DNA of 64,000 nt, from contig MU858053.1 in NCBI GenBank assembly GCA_033297075.1, positions 124,001 through 188,000 of the forward strand, read 5' to 3'. Of the stretch, positions 1-10,543 are shown piece by piece; the first letter of the stretch is position 1, and each line of letters begins with the position of its first letter. This DNA is from Rhypophila decipiens (lineage: Eukaryota; Ascomycota; Sordariomycetes; Sordariales; Naviculisporaceae). A model generated the notes under the pieces. The model saw only the letters and a program-made list of their open reading frames with translations, was not told the origin of the DNA and searched no databases. Made by a program: the position numbers and the translations under genes.

Positions 1-1848
1 GCACAGATTGATCATATCCTCAAGGAAGCAGCCGAGGATACTGAACCGAGGGGCAGGGTTATTCTTGCCAGCGATTCGAGTTTGGAGTGGGGCTTCTCTA
101 AAGAAGTTCTCCAGTCTATTGCAAGCGACGCGAGAAACCTGGTCATTCTGACTGAAAAGCCTAGCTTTGGGGCGACTGGCAGACCATCGATAGCGAGGAC
201 GTTGTGGCAGTGGTGGAAAGAGAGACGAGACGGCGTTGCGACGGAACAGACTAGCAGCGGTGACACATTCGAACAGGTGTACAGTGGAGGTCGTGAACTC
301 GCCATCACGATCAACAAGCGACATGCACTTGAGGGAAACGAGCTTACCGTCTATCAACAATGGCTGGCAACTCAGAGACAACTTCACGCAGCTGTTCAGA
401 GCGGGGCTGGAGCGGAATTAGAGGCATCCGCTGATGTCGTTGATGATGCTTCGTCTGAGTCATCTTCTGAATCCGAGGGCTCGGTCACGCAGCAGCAGGG
501 CAAGGCGCTTAATGTCTCGACTACATTAGCCCAGGTGAATCGAAAAAAGGTCATCCTTAAGGATGAGGACCTCGGTATCACCATACTGCTCAAGAAGAAA
601 GGAGTCTACGATTTCGACGTCAGGGGAAAAAAGGGAAGAGAACGCATGTTTCCCATCGCTATCAGGAGAAAGCGCAATGACGAGTTTGGAGAGGTCATCC
701 GGCCCGAGGAATATCTCAGGGCGGAGGAGAGAGAAGAGGCAGACGGTCAGGATGGAGATCAGGTCGGGAGCAACAAATTCGAGCAAGGCCTGGGCAAGAA
801 GCGCAAGTGGGAAGATGTAGCGGCTGCAGGGGGGAAGGGTGGCTCGGGACCAAACAAGCGCTCGCAGACCAACAGGAACCCATCCGAACCTACAGACGCG
901 CTCGCGAATGGTGCTGCTGCTGCTGAGAACGACGTGCTTGATAATCTGGAAGATGAGGTCGTCGAGGATATCCTTGGTCCGGCCAAGCTTGTCGTCTCGG
1001 AAGAGACGGTCACGGTCAGGATGAGGATCGCTGCCGTGGACTTTAGCGGTCTCCACGATAAGCGCAGCTTGAACATGTTGATCCCGCTGATTCAGCCGCG
1101 CAAGCTTATCTTGGTGGCGGGGAGTCAGGACGAGACGCTCGAGCTAGCGGAGGAGTGCAAGAAACTCCTCAGCGCGAAGCTCGAGCAGGGAATCGACGTG
1201 TTTACCCCTGCCGTGGGGACCACCGTTGACGCCTCGGTCGATACCAATGCTTGGGTGGTCAAATTGGCGGATCCGCTTGTCAAGCGGCTCAAGTGGCAGA
1301 ATCTGCGCGGCATGGGGATCGTCACTGTCACGGGGGTCTTGTACCCTGGCGGCGGCGTGGTGCTTGACGAGGCGAAGGAAGAAGGGGGAGGAGACGAGGA
1401 GGCGGCTAATAAACGGCTCAAGATTGAGGATGCGCCGCCACCGGCACAGTCGACGGCGATTACGGTCTTGGGATCGAATTCGAATACACCGGCGACGATC
1501 CCGACGCTGGATGTCATGCCGAATAATCTTGTTTCCTCGGTGAGGTCGGCTGCGCAGCCGCTCCATGTGGGCGACTTGAGACTGGCGGATTTGAGGAAGG
1601 CGATGCAGAGTTCTGGGCACAAGGCTGAGTTCCGCGGGGAGGGTATTCTGGTTATTGATGATGTTGTCAAGGTGCGCAAGTCGGGGAATGGGAGGGTCGA
1701 GCTGGAGAGTGTTGCCCTGCCGGTGGAGACTAATGTTGCTGGGGCGTTGAGTACCATGGGTGGGATCATGCCTTCGTCGGCTGGGGGTACGTTTTATGCG
1801 GTCAAGAGGAAGATTTATGAGGGGTTGGCTGTTGTTGCTGGTGCTTAG
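1..1848 (+). CDS. CFT2: Cleavage and polyadenylation factor subunit CFT2 (CPSF100), 3' part
   Basis: The reading frame is open from base 1, so the N-terminal metallo-beta-lactamase part lies outside the window. About 615 residues are visible, with no intron. The visible part begins inside the beta-CASP region (VILASDSSLEWGFSKEV). It contains the CPSF100 hallmark DEFGEVIRPEEYL and the late core block DFSGLHDKRSLNMLIPLI. A low-complexity acidic/Ser insert and a basic GKKRKW stretch lie between these blocks. By family knowledge CFT2 is the catalytically inactive partner of the CPSF73/Ysh1 endonuclease in the nuclear CPF complex, which cleaves pre-mRNA before polyadenylation. The stop codon is TAG at 1846-1848. 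Identity is secure; only the 5' boundary is missing. RNA14, another 3'-processing factor, lies 20 kb downstream. Confidence 0.93.
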   Translation, partial: AQIDHILKEAAEDTEPRGRVILASDSSLEWGFSKEVLQSIASDARNLVILTEKPSFGATGRPSIARTLWQWWKERRDGVATEQTSSGDTFEQVYSGGRELAITINKRHALEGNELTVYQQWLATQRQLHAAVQSGAGAELEASADVVDDASSESSSESEGSVTQQQGKALNVSTTLAQVNRKKVILKDEDLGITILLKKKGVYDFDVRGKKGRERMFPIAIRRKRNDEFGEVIRPEEYLRAEEREEADGQDGDQVGSNKFEQGLGKKRKWEDVAAAGGKGGSGPNKRSQTNRNPSEPTDALANGAAAAENDVLDNLEDEVVEDILGPAKLVVSEETVTVRMRIAAVDFSGLHDKRSLNMLIPLIQPRKLILVAGSQDETLELAEECKKLLSAKLEQGIDVFTPAVGTTVDASVDTNAWVVKLADPLVKRLKWQNLRGMGIVTVTGVLYPGGGVVLDEAKEEGGGDEEAANKRLKIEDAPPPAQSTAITVLGSNSNTPATIPTLDVMPNNLVSSVRSAAQPLHVGDLRLADLRKAMQSSGHKAEFRGEGILVIDDVVKVRKSGNGRVELESVALPVETNVAGALSTMGGIMPSSAGGTFYAVKRKIYEGLAVVAGA

Positions 1849-2057
1849 TTATTATTACAGGGCGCTTTCTTTTTGTTGCTTAGTTGTATATATCACAGGT
1901 CACTGGGCATAGCAGCAGATGGGCTGGCAGGCACCAAATGGAAATGGAGACAGGCAAGAAAGGGAAAAAGGCTCAGGCTTTTGTATGAAATATGTATCAT
2001 CTTTGTTAGATACTTTTTATTCCGCAACCTGTAATTCTACGTCTTGAATTTTAATGA

Positions 2058-3449
2058 TTACTTGAGAAAGGAAGGCAGGTTGTTGACGTCCCATATCTCA
2101 AAGGGATCTTCGTCTTCGATGCTCACAATGACCCGAGCCGTTTCATCTTCCTTCCGCAGAGCATTCTCGAGCTGGGGCTCTAGGACATCCTTTAGAAACT
2201 TCCTCTCCGAGTTGCTGTGGAAGACCGTGATGACGGTCTTCCCCAACATGGTCAATCTCAGCGCGCTGTGGTGCGTCATCTCGCCTGTCACGATGAGATC
2301 TGCCGAGGTGTCTTTGAGGACGTCATATCCTGAGCCGGCACACACAGCGACAGAGGTGATATCGTCGGGTGAGACGTCATTGCTGACATCGTCGGGTAAG
2401 TCTGCTAGTAGTTTTCTTGCATTGCGCATGAATAGAGCCGAGTTGTGCTTTGGGCGGGCTATCATGATGTGCGAGAGGCCACCTAGACGTGATGCGTAGG
2501 CTTGGATGATTTCGCGCAGAGGAACTGGCTGGCTGAACTCGATGAGGCGGCCGTATCCGGCTGAGGTGAGCCCATTCGGGAGAGGCCCAGAGATGGGTTG
2601 GACGATGGAGCGTGTGGCCGATACGCCGTGCAAGTCGGTTACCATGTCTGCGAGCCAGTCGTTCATGCCACCTGGCGCGGCGTCGATGGCTGTGTGGGGG
2701 GAATCTGTTTCGTGGCAGATGTGCTTGTTAGATGTATGTTCGGAGCAGTTTCCTTTACATCTTTGACTTACAGACTGCGATGTTGTTCTGTGCGAGTTTT
2801 AGGAGGATGCGTTGCTGGGGGTCTGCGAGGGTGACGGACTTCAATCCACGGAAGATGAAGGGGTCTTGATGATTGTTAGTGATGATGAAAGCCACCCATA
2901 CACAAAAGCTATCACAGGCCCGGGTAGGGTAGACGTACGGTAGCTGACAATGACAGATGCTTTCTTCACGATTGCTTCTTGAGCAACGCGCTCGGTGAGA
3001 TCGTTTGTGAGGAGGACGGTTGATGGAGTGGGTGGTGGAGTGAGTGCATGTCGACTGGCGACGATGTTCTCCTGGAGGAGGCCAACATTATCCCAGGCTC
3101 TATCGGCGAGTTCGAGAGGATATCTAGAGGCGGAATTAATCAGACAGTCAAACATGCAATTGAGATTATGATAAAGAACTTACAAGGATTGCATCGCCTT
3201 GACGACCTGCTGAGTAAACAGCGGGCTCTTGAGAGGGGGGACCATGCTGAGAAAAGGACTCGGAGATTGGGGAGAAAGTACCGAGGACCGCGAGCAAGAT
3301 GAGCACCACAGTTTTGGAGTCACCACAAGTCTTTTGGGGTGGATATGCCGGGTGACTGTCGCTGTGAAGTTCATCAATCGCTCCATGAAGCAGGCTGTGT
3401 GTTGATAAGATTGCTGTTGGGGTGAGCTTAAATGGCCAACATCGTACAA
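2058..3449 (-). CDS. NIF3: NIF3-family protein (NGG1-interacting factor 3 like)
   Basis: Four exons were resolved on the minus strand: 3449-3184, 3123-2939, 2864-2772 and 2704-2058, all with GT...AG borders. The joined frame is 396 aa. Family blocks are VVKAMQSLYPLELADRAWDNVGLL, VSYHPFIFRGLKSVTLADPQQR, AVYSPHTAIDAAPGGMNDWL and VTGEMTHHSAL; each crosses a splice junction in frame, which supports the model. NIF3/DUF34 proteins bind a pair of metal ions through conserved His/Asp/Glu residues; their biochemical role remains poorly defined. The start is uncertain. The ATG at 3449 adds an Arg/Ser-rich, acid-poor leader that could target mitochondria. The ATG at 3245 gives a 328-residue protein beginning MVPPLKSPLF, which matches the usual family start. 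The gene is divergent from BOL2. Confidence 0.88.
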
Positions 3450-3626
3450 CCCTAACCCTTCGTTCCAAAGGTCTTTAGTGTCGTTCTTCGTCGGCTTATC
3501 AATCTCATCTGATTACAACCCCGCCCAGGCCCAAATTCTACCACGGCAACTTGACGAGCAATCGACAATTTCGGCTCGTTTTCACAGTTCAAAACTCGTA
3601 GCACGCGCGAGTAACACCACAAAACC
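3450..3626. promoter_or_regulatory. Short shared upstream region of NIF3-like and BOL2
   Basis: Only 177 bases separate the longest NIF3 start (3449) from the BOL2 ATG (3627), or 381 bases if NIF3 starts at 3245. The genes point away from each other, so both promoters and 5' leaders must be packed here. No TATA-like box stands out. A shared promoter is inferred from layout only. Confidence 0.5.
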
Positions 3627-4089
3627 ATGGCCACTACATCGATAACAGAAGCTTCATTGACGGCGGCGCTCAAGGAGCGGTTAAAGGCTGTTCATGTCGA
3701 GGTAACGGACATGTCCGGTACGTAACGAGCAGTGACTCTCAACCCCTCCATGTCCCCCCTGACGTCATTTACTTATCGTCGTTCTCATTTTCAACAAAAT
3801 ATCTGTCACCAAAACTAACGATTTATGAATTATACGACGATCATTAGGAGGGTGTGGTCAGTCTTTTACGTCCCTCATAGTGTCGCCAGAGTTTGTCGGC
3901 AAGAACTCGCTCAAGAGGCATCGGCTTGTCAACGCTGCGCTGAAGCAGGAGATCGCGGAGATTCACGCATGGAGTGCCAAATGCCAGAGTCCTGAAGAGT
4001 ACGAGAAGGAAAAAGCTGCAACGGGGGGCAACGATGGTCCTCCGATGGACGGGACCACGGACGGGAAAGTTGAAGGTGTTTCCCAGTGA
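3627..4089 (+). CDS. BOL2: Cytosolic BolA-like protein (Bol2/Fra2 type)
   Basis: Two exons, 3627-3717 and 3848-4089, encode 110 aa. The 130-base intron splits a Gly codon inside the BolA motif (MSGGCGQSF), and splicing restores it exactly. The rest of the BolA fold follows: LIVSPEFVGKNSLKRHRLVN, then EIHAWSAKCQSPEEYE. Cys33 and His70 sit where cytosolic BolA2 proteins ligate a 2Fe-2S cluster shared with a monothiol glutaredoxin. In yeast, Fra2 acts with Grx3/4 to signal iron status and to pass on clusters; this role is inferred here. No targeting leader is seen, which favours the cytosolic form over mitochondrial Bol1/Bol3. The C-terminal tail (GGNDGPPMDGTTDGK) is low complexity. The gene is divergent from the NIF3-like gene. 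Confidence 0.9.
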
Positions 4090-5341
4090 TGAATTTACTC
4101 ATGGGAGTCGCCCATCATCACATCAGGCTCGCTGGTTTGAGGCTGTATCAACTCCGGCTCTCATCTCATGGTGCGTGCTCATTTAATAGTTTGCCCAGTG
4201 CAAATACAGGCTTACTGATCAGTAGTTGGCTACAGAGCAGAAAACGGTGCTGGAGAACATTTACTGAGTTCTGATATTGGTGATGGCTATTTCAAGAAGT
4301 GCTCTTATCAAAACTGCACCAAACTGCTGGGCTTCAGGGAGAGATGTGCCTCGCCGCGTACTTGCTTTTGTGTCGCCCCAAGCCATGTGGATGGTTACGG
4401 TACCATGGCCGACTGTCTGAGAGGGATTCAGAGTCAAAGCTCCCGTTCCTTGTAAACTGCTTTCAAGTTTCAAGCCGTTCGGGCATCGTGGCCGAGGGTG
4501 GAAAGAAATGCCGAGTTGCACCTGCTGTTGCCTGAATCGTCGGCCATATCATTCAGCCTCACCATACGGTTATTTATCTTGGCTCCCCGCACCTGCTTCA
4601 CTTTCAGCATCATCCATCCTGCCTCGCCCACCAACATGTCGAACCGTGTGTAACCGATGCCGATTTTCTTGTTCGGGCCAAACATCCTTTGCATATCTGC
4701 CCCTCCAGATGCCCAACCATGATCGATCAGACCACATCGACCTCTCCTTCAAACCCGTGACAAAGTCGATTGGTTCCCCCTTTCCCTGACCTCGGTGAAT
4801 GTTTCCAGTTAATCCGGATGCAGCATTTGCTTATGAATACCGTCTCAGTCACATGCCACATTAGCTCTCGACTGCGGGCTTGGCTTTCGTGATGAGGCCG
4901 TCAAAACCAGATCTGTCATTCAAGCTGCCAGCCTCGCTTTTTCGAAACTGCTCTTTTGATGCACCGACGTTGGCCAATTGATTGGGTGGTAATGACACAG
5001 CCTGCTTCTGACCGCGGGATGTCTGTGTGGGGGACAGAGAGACACCGCAGGAGGCTGAATGTGCACATTCCTTTTATATCCTTGGCTTCTGGCTGGTTTG
5101 TCTGAAAGCTGGACACCATTGACGTCTGGACGGAGGACTGCATGTGAGGTAACCTGCTTGCATTTCTGACTAACTGACATAGCCTGGAGTAGGTGGCATA
5201 TAAAGAGAGAAGACCTACGATTCCCCTCTCCCGTGTTGCCATCCTCATTCTAATCTTCATATCTTGTTGTTTTCCATAGTCATACACTGCTGTGTTTATT
5301 TCACCGTATTAGTATCATTAACTGTTGCAACAATAGCCAAC
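4090..5341. other. Intergenic region between BOL2 and the CorA-like gene
   Basis: This stretch of 1.25 kb has short frames on both strands but none with family resemblance, coding-like composition or good splice partners. It holds the BOL2 3' end and the promoter of the CorA-like gene. I see no RNA gene or mobile element. Confidence 0.6.
4974..5204 (+). promoter_or_regulatory. Candidate promoter elements of the CorA-like gene
   Basis: CCAAT at 4974-4978 is followed at once by ATTGG at 4981-4985, an inverted pair of CCAAT cores of the kind bound by the HAP/CBF complex. A TATAAA box lies at 5199-5204, about 140 bases before the ATG at 5342. The order CCAAT, TATA, start is right for a plus-strand promoter. 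Function is inferred. Confidence 0.4.
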
Positions 5342-8072
5342 ATGGCCTCTTCTACATCCCCCAGTTTTGAGGATGTTGCAAGATCTCTTGATTCCCTGCA
5401 TGAACAATATGTGTCTACCCTGCGGCTCCTCCATGAAGTAGCAGCTAGAAGTGGCGGTAGCAATACCTCTCGTCCTCCCTTGGTTGCCACCTCTCCGGGC
5501 GCTGGCTGGTCAAACACAAATGCTCCTCTGCCAGTATCTCGAGCCGTTACTTTTCACTCAGACCCGAGTCTCGGACAGCCGTCAGGTTCCAGGGTTCGAA
5601 GACCGACAAATGAACTCCCTGATCCTCGCCGGCTATCGGGCCACGGCCCTGAAAAAAGACCCCAGTCGCCTCCTTCCAACCATGACGGTGATTCCGACTC
5701 TGACAAGGGCCATGGAGGTGATGCCTTCCTACCCCTGACCGCCGCCCGCACCTTTACCTTTTCGGAAAAAGTCCCAGACCCCCCGATGACATATGTCAAG
5801 GAGCCGCTGAGAAGCGAGACATTTTCAGAACAGCAGCTGGCCGTGTATCTTCGCTCCCTTGACGAGGAAAACGTGTCTAAAGGCACTATCAAGGCCCTGG
5901 ACGATGTGTGGCTCAAGAGGGCAGAGATCAATGAGGACAATGTGCTAAAGAATTTCGAGCCTGCAAATAACGACAGCCCGTACTTGCACGCCACCTACGA
6001 GGTCTACGAGATTGGAAAGAAAGGCCTCGCCCAGCCGATGAATACACGCCATGGGGACGAAGATGGCGAGGTTCTGGACACGTCGACGGTCTGGGATACC
6101 ATTAGCAAGGTCAACAAGGAGGGTGATGCCGTGGGCAGGATGACGTGAGTCCTCCTCATCACCTCGACATGACAGTTTGAAAAGAAAAGTGCCTAACATG
6201 CAGTCTAGGATCTTGCAAGAGCCATCTCCACTCACTCTCGGGGCAGCCCACATGACCATGAGGGAACATTTCGACATGGACGAGCTCTTTCAACACCTAG
6301 TAACCAAGGACATCAACAAGGGCAAGACAAGAGTATGGCTCCCTCCTAGCCCCCCCAACCCAACCCCAATCTCTTCACTAACAATTCCCCCCTCCCGAAA
6401 AGGCCTACATGGACCGAGCATTCGAGGAAACCCCCCTCCGCCAACGAACCTTTTTCTTCGTCTTCAAATATTACACAATCCTCGGGACAGACCTGATCCC
6501 AGCGCCCTGGCAAGCCTACGACCGGCGCCCGCTAGACCGGCGCTCAGACGACCACATCGACATAGTCGAGTGCTCCTCCGTGCTCGCCCTCTCCCTGCAA
6601 GACTCGTCGCACACGCCCATCACGCAGCGCGTCAAGAAAAGAGGCAAGATCGTCGCCCAAAAGGGCCGAGTCTACGACACCTTTGCGCCCTGGCATCTGC
6701 TCAACATGCAGAGCTTTCCCGACCAGTTACACTCGGTCCGTGAGGACGAAGATCTGACTGACCCGTTCTACAACGGCCCGTATGCATTTCTTGACTGTCT
6801 GGGGATGGAGTATCGTGATGCGGTGAAGAGGTATACCCAGCTGTATGAGAGTATCACCAAGTTGATTACTCCCCCTGTAAGTTTTTCCCCTCCCATACAT
6901 AGATCTGTGTAAGAAGCCCCTCTGACCAAAAAAAAAAACCAGGACCAATTCATGTTCGACGCCAAGCTCCGCGACAAGCTCCTATTCGAAGACGCCCACT
7001 TCACCTACAGCAGGCGCTACTTTTGGGCCTACAACACTTTAGGGGTAATAAACGACGGCATCAAATCAATGTGCAAGTCCTACACCGACACATTCACGCC
7101 TGACTTCTGGCGAGGCAGACACCGCACCTTGTGGCCCCATCCAGACCCCGACTCGGCAGAGGGGATCGAATACGCCGCGCGGATGGGTGCTCTCAAGCAA
7201 GAACTTGACAGCGCGGTGGCGGTGTTGATCGAGGTGCAGGCGAAGAATGAGCGGACTAGGAAGGAGATTGGGAGTCTGAGGGAGCAGTTGTTTAGCGGGA
7301 GTTCGGTCAAGGAGTCGAGAAGGGCTATTGAGCAGGGGGATAATATCAAGGTTTTGACGGGGATTTCTATGATCTTTTTGCCGTTGACTTTTGTTACTGT
7401 GCGTTTTCCCCCACCCTCCTTTGCGTCGGAGTGCTTGGAATTGGTATACTGACTATGGGACTTTTACAACAGGGCGTGTTTAGCATTACGACGGTGGATA
7501 TCGAAACTTGGGACTGGAGGTTCTACACGACTATGGTGGCGGTCTGCGTGCCCTTTTTCTTTTTGATTTTTGTGCTGCAGACCAGGGTGGGCATGGCCGG
7601 GCTCAAAAAGTACTGGCAGCTTTTGAAGCGGCACCAGGTACGGCCGCTTATGGCTCTGTTGGGACTGGGAGGGACTACCAACCGGGCCGGTGGGGCCGGG
7701 ACTGGAAGCGGCGGCACGGGAGGAGGAGGAGCGGACGCAAGTGGCGGCGGCGGCGGCGGGGCGGATGGGAGAAGGGGCAAGATGAGGAGGAGGAACTTGA
7801 AGCCGGGGATTAGGAGAACCCAGCCCGGTTTGGCGACTAGTGGACATCATCATCATCATATCAATCGGCGGGGGACGGGGAATAGCACGTCGATGGGTGG
7901 GAGGAAGGGAGTTGTTTCATCGTCCTGGGCGAGGATGAGAGTTAAACTTCCTGCTTGGGGTGGGGTGGCAAGTCAAAAGAGGAAAGAGCGGGAGTGGGAG
8001 TGGTGGTGGCAGAAGAGACGGAGGGCAGAAGAGGGAGTGGGCGCTGGCGACGAGAAGGTGTCGAATGTGTGA
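5342..8072 (+). CDS. CorA-like Mg2+ transporter-domain membrane protein
   Basis: Five exons (5342-6144, 6209-6332, 6403-6876, 6943-7398, 7473-8072) keep one frame for 818 aa. The start is the ATG at 5342 (context CCAACATGG); an in-frame ATG at 5264 would add a hydrophobic leader but has a weaker context. A long hydrophilic N-terminal region with a Ser/Pro/Asp-rich linker comes first. A predicted helical segment (YAARMGALKQELDSAVAVL, then EVQAKNERTRKEI) leads into two membrane helices at about residues 602-624 and 636-656. The first carries FLPLTFVTGVFSI, the fungal CorA-like counterpart of the pore-helix end; the bacterial GMN signature is not present. Transport is therefore not assured. The last ~140 residues are a Gly-rich then strongly basic tail with five His in a row and a WEWWWQKRRR cluster. 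It converges on VPS51. Confidence 0.8.
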
Positions 8073-8383
8073 GATTTGGAACTGTGATGTGCATGTGTAT
8101 CTGGTATTGAACGAACATATTGTTTGCTCATTTTGAGATTCCCCATTCCAGACCGTCTGTATCTGACATGAATGGGTCCCCGATACAGGGTTGGTTAGCA
8201 CAATCATGACCAAAAGATTTCAATGGAGGCAGATGGTGATCCACAGTCAACCACATGTAGCTCCCAATGTGCGAATTGCTGGCCGTATGTAAATGAGACG
8301 TTAGTCCCCGTCCAACTTGCATAGATTCGACTCAATACCATAAAGACCACAGAAAATGCGTACTTTCATACATCCATGACAAG
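8073..8383. other. Convergent 3' intergenic region (CorA-like / VPS51)
   Basis: These 311 bases lie between two stop codons of converging genes. They should hold both 3' UTRs and poly(A) sites. No open frame of note is present. Confidence 0.5.
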
Positions 8384-9301
8384 TCAATCACTCCCATCAC
8401 TACTCTCCTCCTCTGACGTCCTGGGAGAACCAACAATCGAGTCCCCCTCCCGTATCAACTCGTCCACATCATCACCCCCAAGACCCTTCTCCTTCCACCG
8501 CTCAAGCAGCCGCCTAGGCATCTCCCATTGTCTCCGTGCCTCCTCGTCCTTTCCCTCTTTCACCAACAGTCTCAGCCGATCAGGCACCTTTAGCACTTCA
8601 ACCGCCAGCGCCCTTGTCTGTGCCCTTCTCTCTGCGGTTCCCCCTTCTGGTCTCTCCTCCACTTCCCCAGGCGGCGAAAGATTCCTCCCCAGCTCCTCCC
8701 GTATCCCGCTCGCATCCTCGTAAATCTTGGCAACCACCACGTCGAGCGTACTAGCCATGGGATTCAGCGGGTCCATGGTATTGCGCATCTTGCGGATCGT
8801 CTCGGTCGCGCTGATAAGTTTGGAGTAATTATCGTAGACAAGGGCTTTCTTCTCCGCGTCTAGAGCGCGAATCTCGCCGAGCACGCGTGCATAGGTGCGC
8901 AACAGCTCCTCGAGCGACGAGGAGGAGAGGGTTTTGGATATGTATTCTGCCGCGTTGAACGAAGGGGCGTCTAGCTCACTGGGCGGCATGTACGACGACG
9001 GGTCGGGCCGTACATCGGACGTGATTTCGAAGCTGGGCGGGGTTGTCCCTGCTGCTGCGTTGTTGGCTGCGGCTGCTTTTTGGAGGTTGTAGTATTCTCG
9101 GAGGGCAGCCCGGTTTGCGCGCTTGTTTGTTGCTGTGGCTGGGTTGCTGGCTGTGTTGTTGGGGTTGGGAGAGCCCGAGGCCGAATGGGAGAGCTCGAGA
9201 CTCGGTCGTGTGGAGGAGGTTGGCGTTGTGAGGGCTTGGGACGAGTTCATGCGCCGATTGGGGGGTGCGGGAGAGTCGCGTGGGGAGGCTATCGTAGACA
9301 T
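8384..9301 (-). CDS. VPS51: Vps51, GARP tethering complex subunit
   Basis: This is an intronless frame of 305 aa. Residues 1-60 are Ser/Pro/Thr-rich and probably disordered. RAALREYYNLQKAAA leads to the Vps51/Vps67 domain at about residues 109-180: ELDAPSFNAAEYISKTL, LLRTYARVLGEIRALDAEKK and DNYSKLISATETIRKMR. This conserved N-terminal coiled coil tethers endosome-derived vesicles to the late Golgi within GARP (Vps51-54) and binds the SNARE Tlg1 in yeast. The C-terminus is charged and ends in an acidic Ser run. Length is in the range of fungal Vps51, which is much shorter than the animal protein. The first ATG, at 9301, is taken as the start. It is divergent from RMI1. Confidence 0.88.
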   Translation of the reverse strand: MSTIASPRDSPAPPNRRMNSSQALTTPTSSTRPSLELSHSASGSPNPNNTASNPATATNKRANRAALREYYNLQKAAAANNAAAGTTPPSFEITSDVRPDPSSYMPPSELDAPSFNAAEYISKTLSSSSLEELLRTYARVLGEIRALDAEKKALVYDNYSKLISATETIRKMRNTMDPLNPMASTLDVVVAKIYEDASGIREELGRNLSPPGEVEERPEGGTAERRAQTRALAVEVLKVPDRLRLLVKEGKDEEARRQWEMPRRLLERWKEKGLGGDDVDELIREGDSIVGSPRTSEEESSDGSD

Positions 9302-9742
9302 GGTTGCAGTTGTATTGCTTTCTTGTTATCTTGTCTCGTGTGACGTGGTTGGCGAGTAATGTATTTAGCGACGCATCATCCTCGCCCTCCTTTAGGGTTG
9401 TGACAACAAGTTGGTGGTGGTCCGTTTGGTGCTTGAAGCTGTTTGAAGCCGGCTGTCGGACCGCTGTCGTTGTTGCCAAGCAGCCCCAGCGCCCAAGCTT
9501 CGGTCCCAATGTTCTGGAACAGCGGCTGAAGCGCGCTGCAACAGGGCTGCTCCCGTCATCCGATCTTCTCCCCACACCGGATGACCCCTGAAACAATGAC
9601 ATTCTGCAGCGTTAGCGTCCTGTCACCGCGCCCCGCCAAAACTTTTGACATCACCACGACAGCAGAACACTCTCCAAACTGGCAAGCACCAAACAATTAC
9701 CTCTATACTACTCCAACCTCCAAAAAAAAAAAGCAAGCAAAC
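9302..9742. promoter_or_regulatory. Shared upstream region of VPS51 and RMI1
   Basis: These 441 bases lie between divergent start codons. The RMI1 side ends in an A-rich run (CAAAAAAAAAAAGC, near 9721-9733) just before the ATG, consistent with a 5' leader. No further element is certain. Confidence 0.45.
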
Positions 9743-10543
9743 ATGGAAACAGCCCTCCAAATCCAAACCGCCCTACGCTCCCATTCAGTCCCAGTCCCCT
9801 CCCAAACATGGCTCCTCTCCCTCGTACAAGCACAATCCCAAGCCACCCTAGGCGCCCTAATAATGACAGCCCGCACCCGAATCCTCGCCTGCGACCTAAC
9901 AACCCCGAACCTCCTCGACAGCGCCTACCTCTCCGCACACACCTTCCCGATCCAAATAACATCCCCCGCAGCAACCAACATCAACGAGATCCGCCTCAAC
10001 CGCGACGTGGTCGTCCAAATCCTCGACATCGAGAACCTAAGCCGTAGCCGATGGGACCAAGTCGAGGAGCTCGAATCCATCGAGCGGGGCGAGCAGACTC
10101 GCGGACGACAAGTCATTCGGCTCCCGACTACGAATAATGATGACGAGGAGGACAATCAAGCACCAGACCTGGGCGATGCGTCTGATACGCAGCAATTGAA
10201 TACGCAGCGGACGGCGGGCGGCACAGAGGGGGCTATCCAGGCTGTTGCGAGGGAACGCGAGAGGCAGGCCAGGAATGCGACGCATAAGCTTGTTTTACAG
10301 GATGCCAAGGGCAAAAAGATGTTTGGGCTGGAGCTGAAGAGGATGGATCGTATCATGGTTGGCACGACTTGTATGGGTGAGAAGTTGTTGTTAAAGACTG
10401 GCATGATGGTTGCGAGGGGGGTTCTCCTGCTCGAGCCGGGGAATTGTCAGATTCTGGGCGGGAAGGTCGAGGCTTGGCATAAGGAGTGGACTGAGGGTCG
10501 CTTGGCTAGGTTGAGAGAGGCTGTTGGTGCTGATGTACGGTGA
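9743..10543 (+). CDS. RMI1: RMI1, RecQ-mediated genome instability protein 1
   Basis: This is a single-exon frame of 266 aa. The ATG at 9743 (AACATGGAA) is preferred over in-frame upstream ATG codons because the family start METALQIQTALRSHSVPVPS..WL fits exactly here. Residues 1-75 form the small helical DUF1767 part. Residues 75-115 match the RMI1_N entry strand region (PIQITSPAATNINEIRLN). Residues 182-245 are the OB-fold (KLVLQDAKGKKMFGLELKRM, then KLLLKTGMMVARGVLLLEPGNC). Rmi1 stimulates Top3 and Sgs1/BLM to dissolve double Holliday junctions in the nucleus. An acidic, Gln/Asp-rich loop at about residues 125-170 separates the two parts. It converges on SKI3 with 173 bases between stop codons. 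Confidence 0.9.
   Translation: METALQIQTALRSHSVPVPSQTWLLSLVQAQSQATLGALIMTARTRILACDLTTPNLLDSAYLSAHTFPIQITSPAATNINEIRLNRDVVVQILDIENLSRSRWDQVEELESIERGEQTRGRQVIRLPTTNNDDEEDNQAPDLGDASDTQQLNTQRTAGGTEGAIQAVARERERQARNATHKLVLQDAKGKKMFGLELKRMDRIMVGTTCMGEKLLLKTGMMVARGVLLLEPGNCQILGGKVEAWHKEWTEGRLARLREAVGADVR

Noticed and set aside
5264..5341. Upstream in-frame start for the CorA-like gene giving a hydrophobic leader
   Set aside because: The ATG at 5342 has a better start context; the upstream stretch is more likely 5' leader, being close to the TATA-like box at 5199.
7846..7860. Run of His codons resembling an affinity tag
   Set aside because: It lies inside a natural low-complexity Gly/Arg-rich tail coded by CAT triplet slippage; no vector sequence is nearby.
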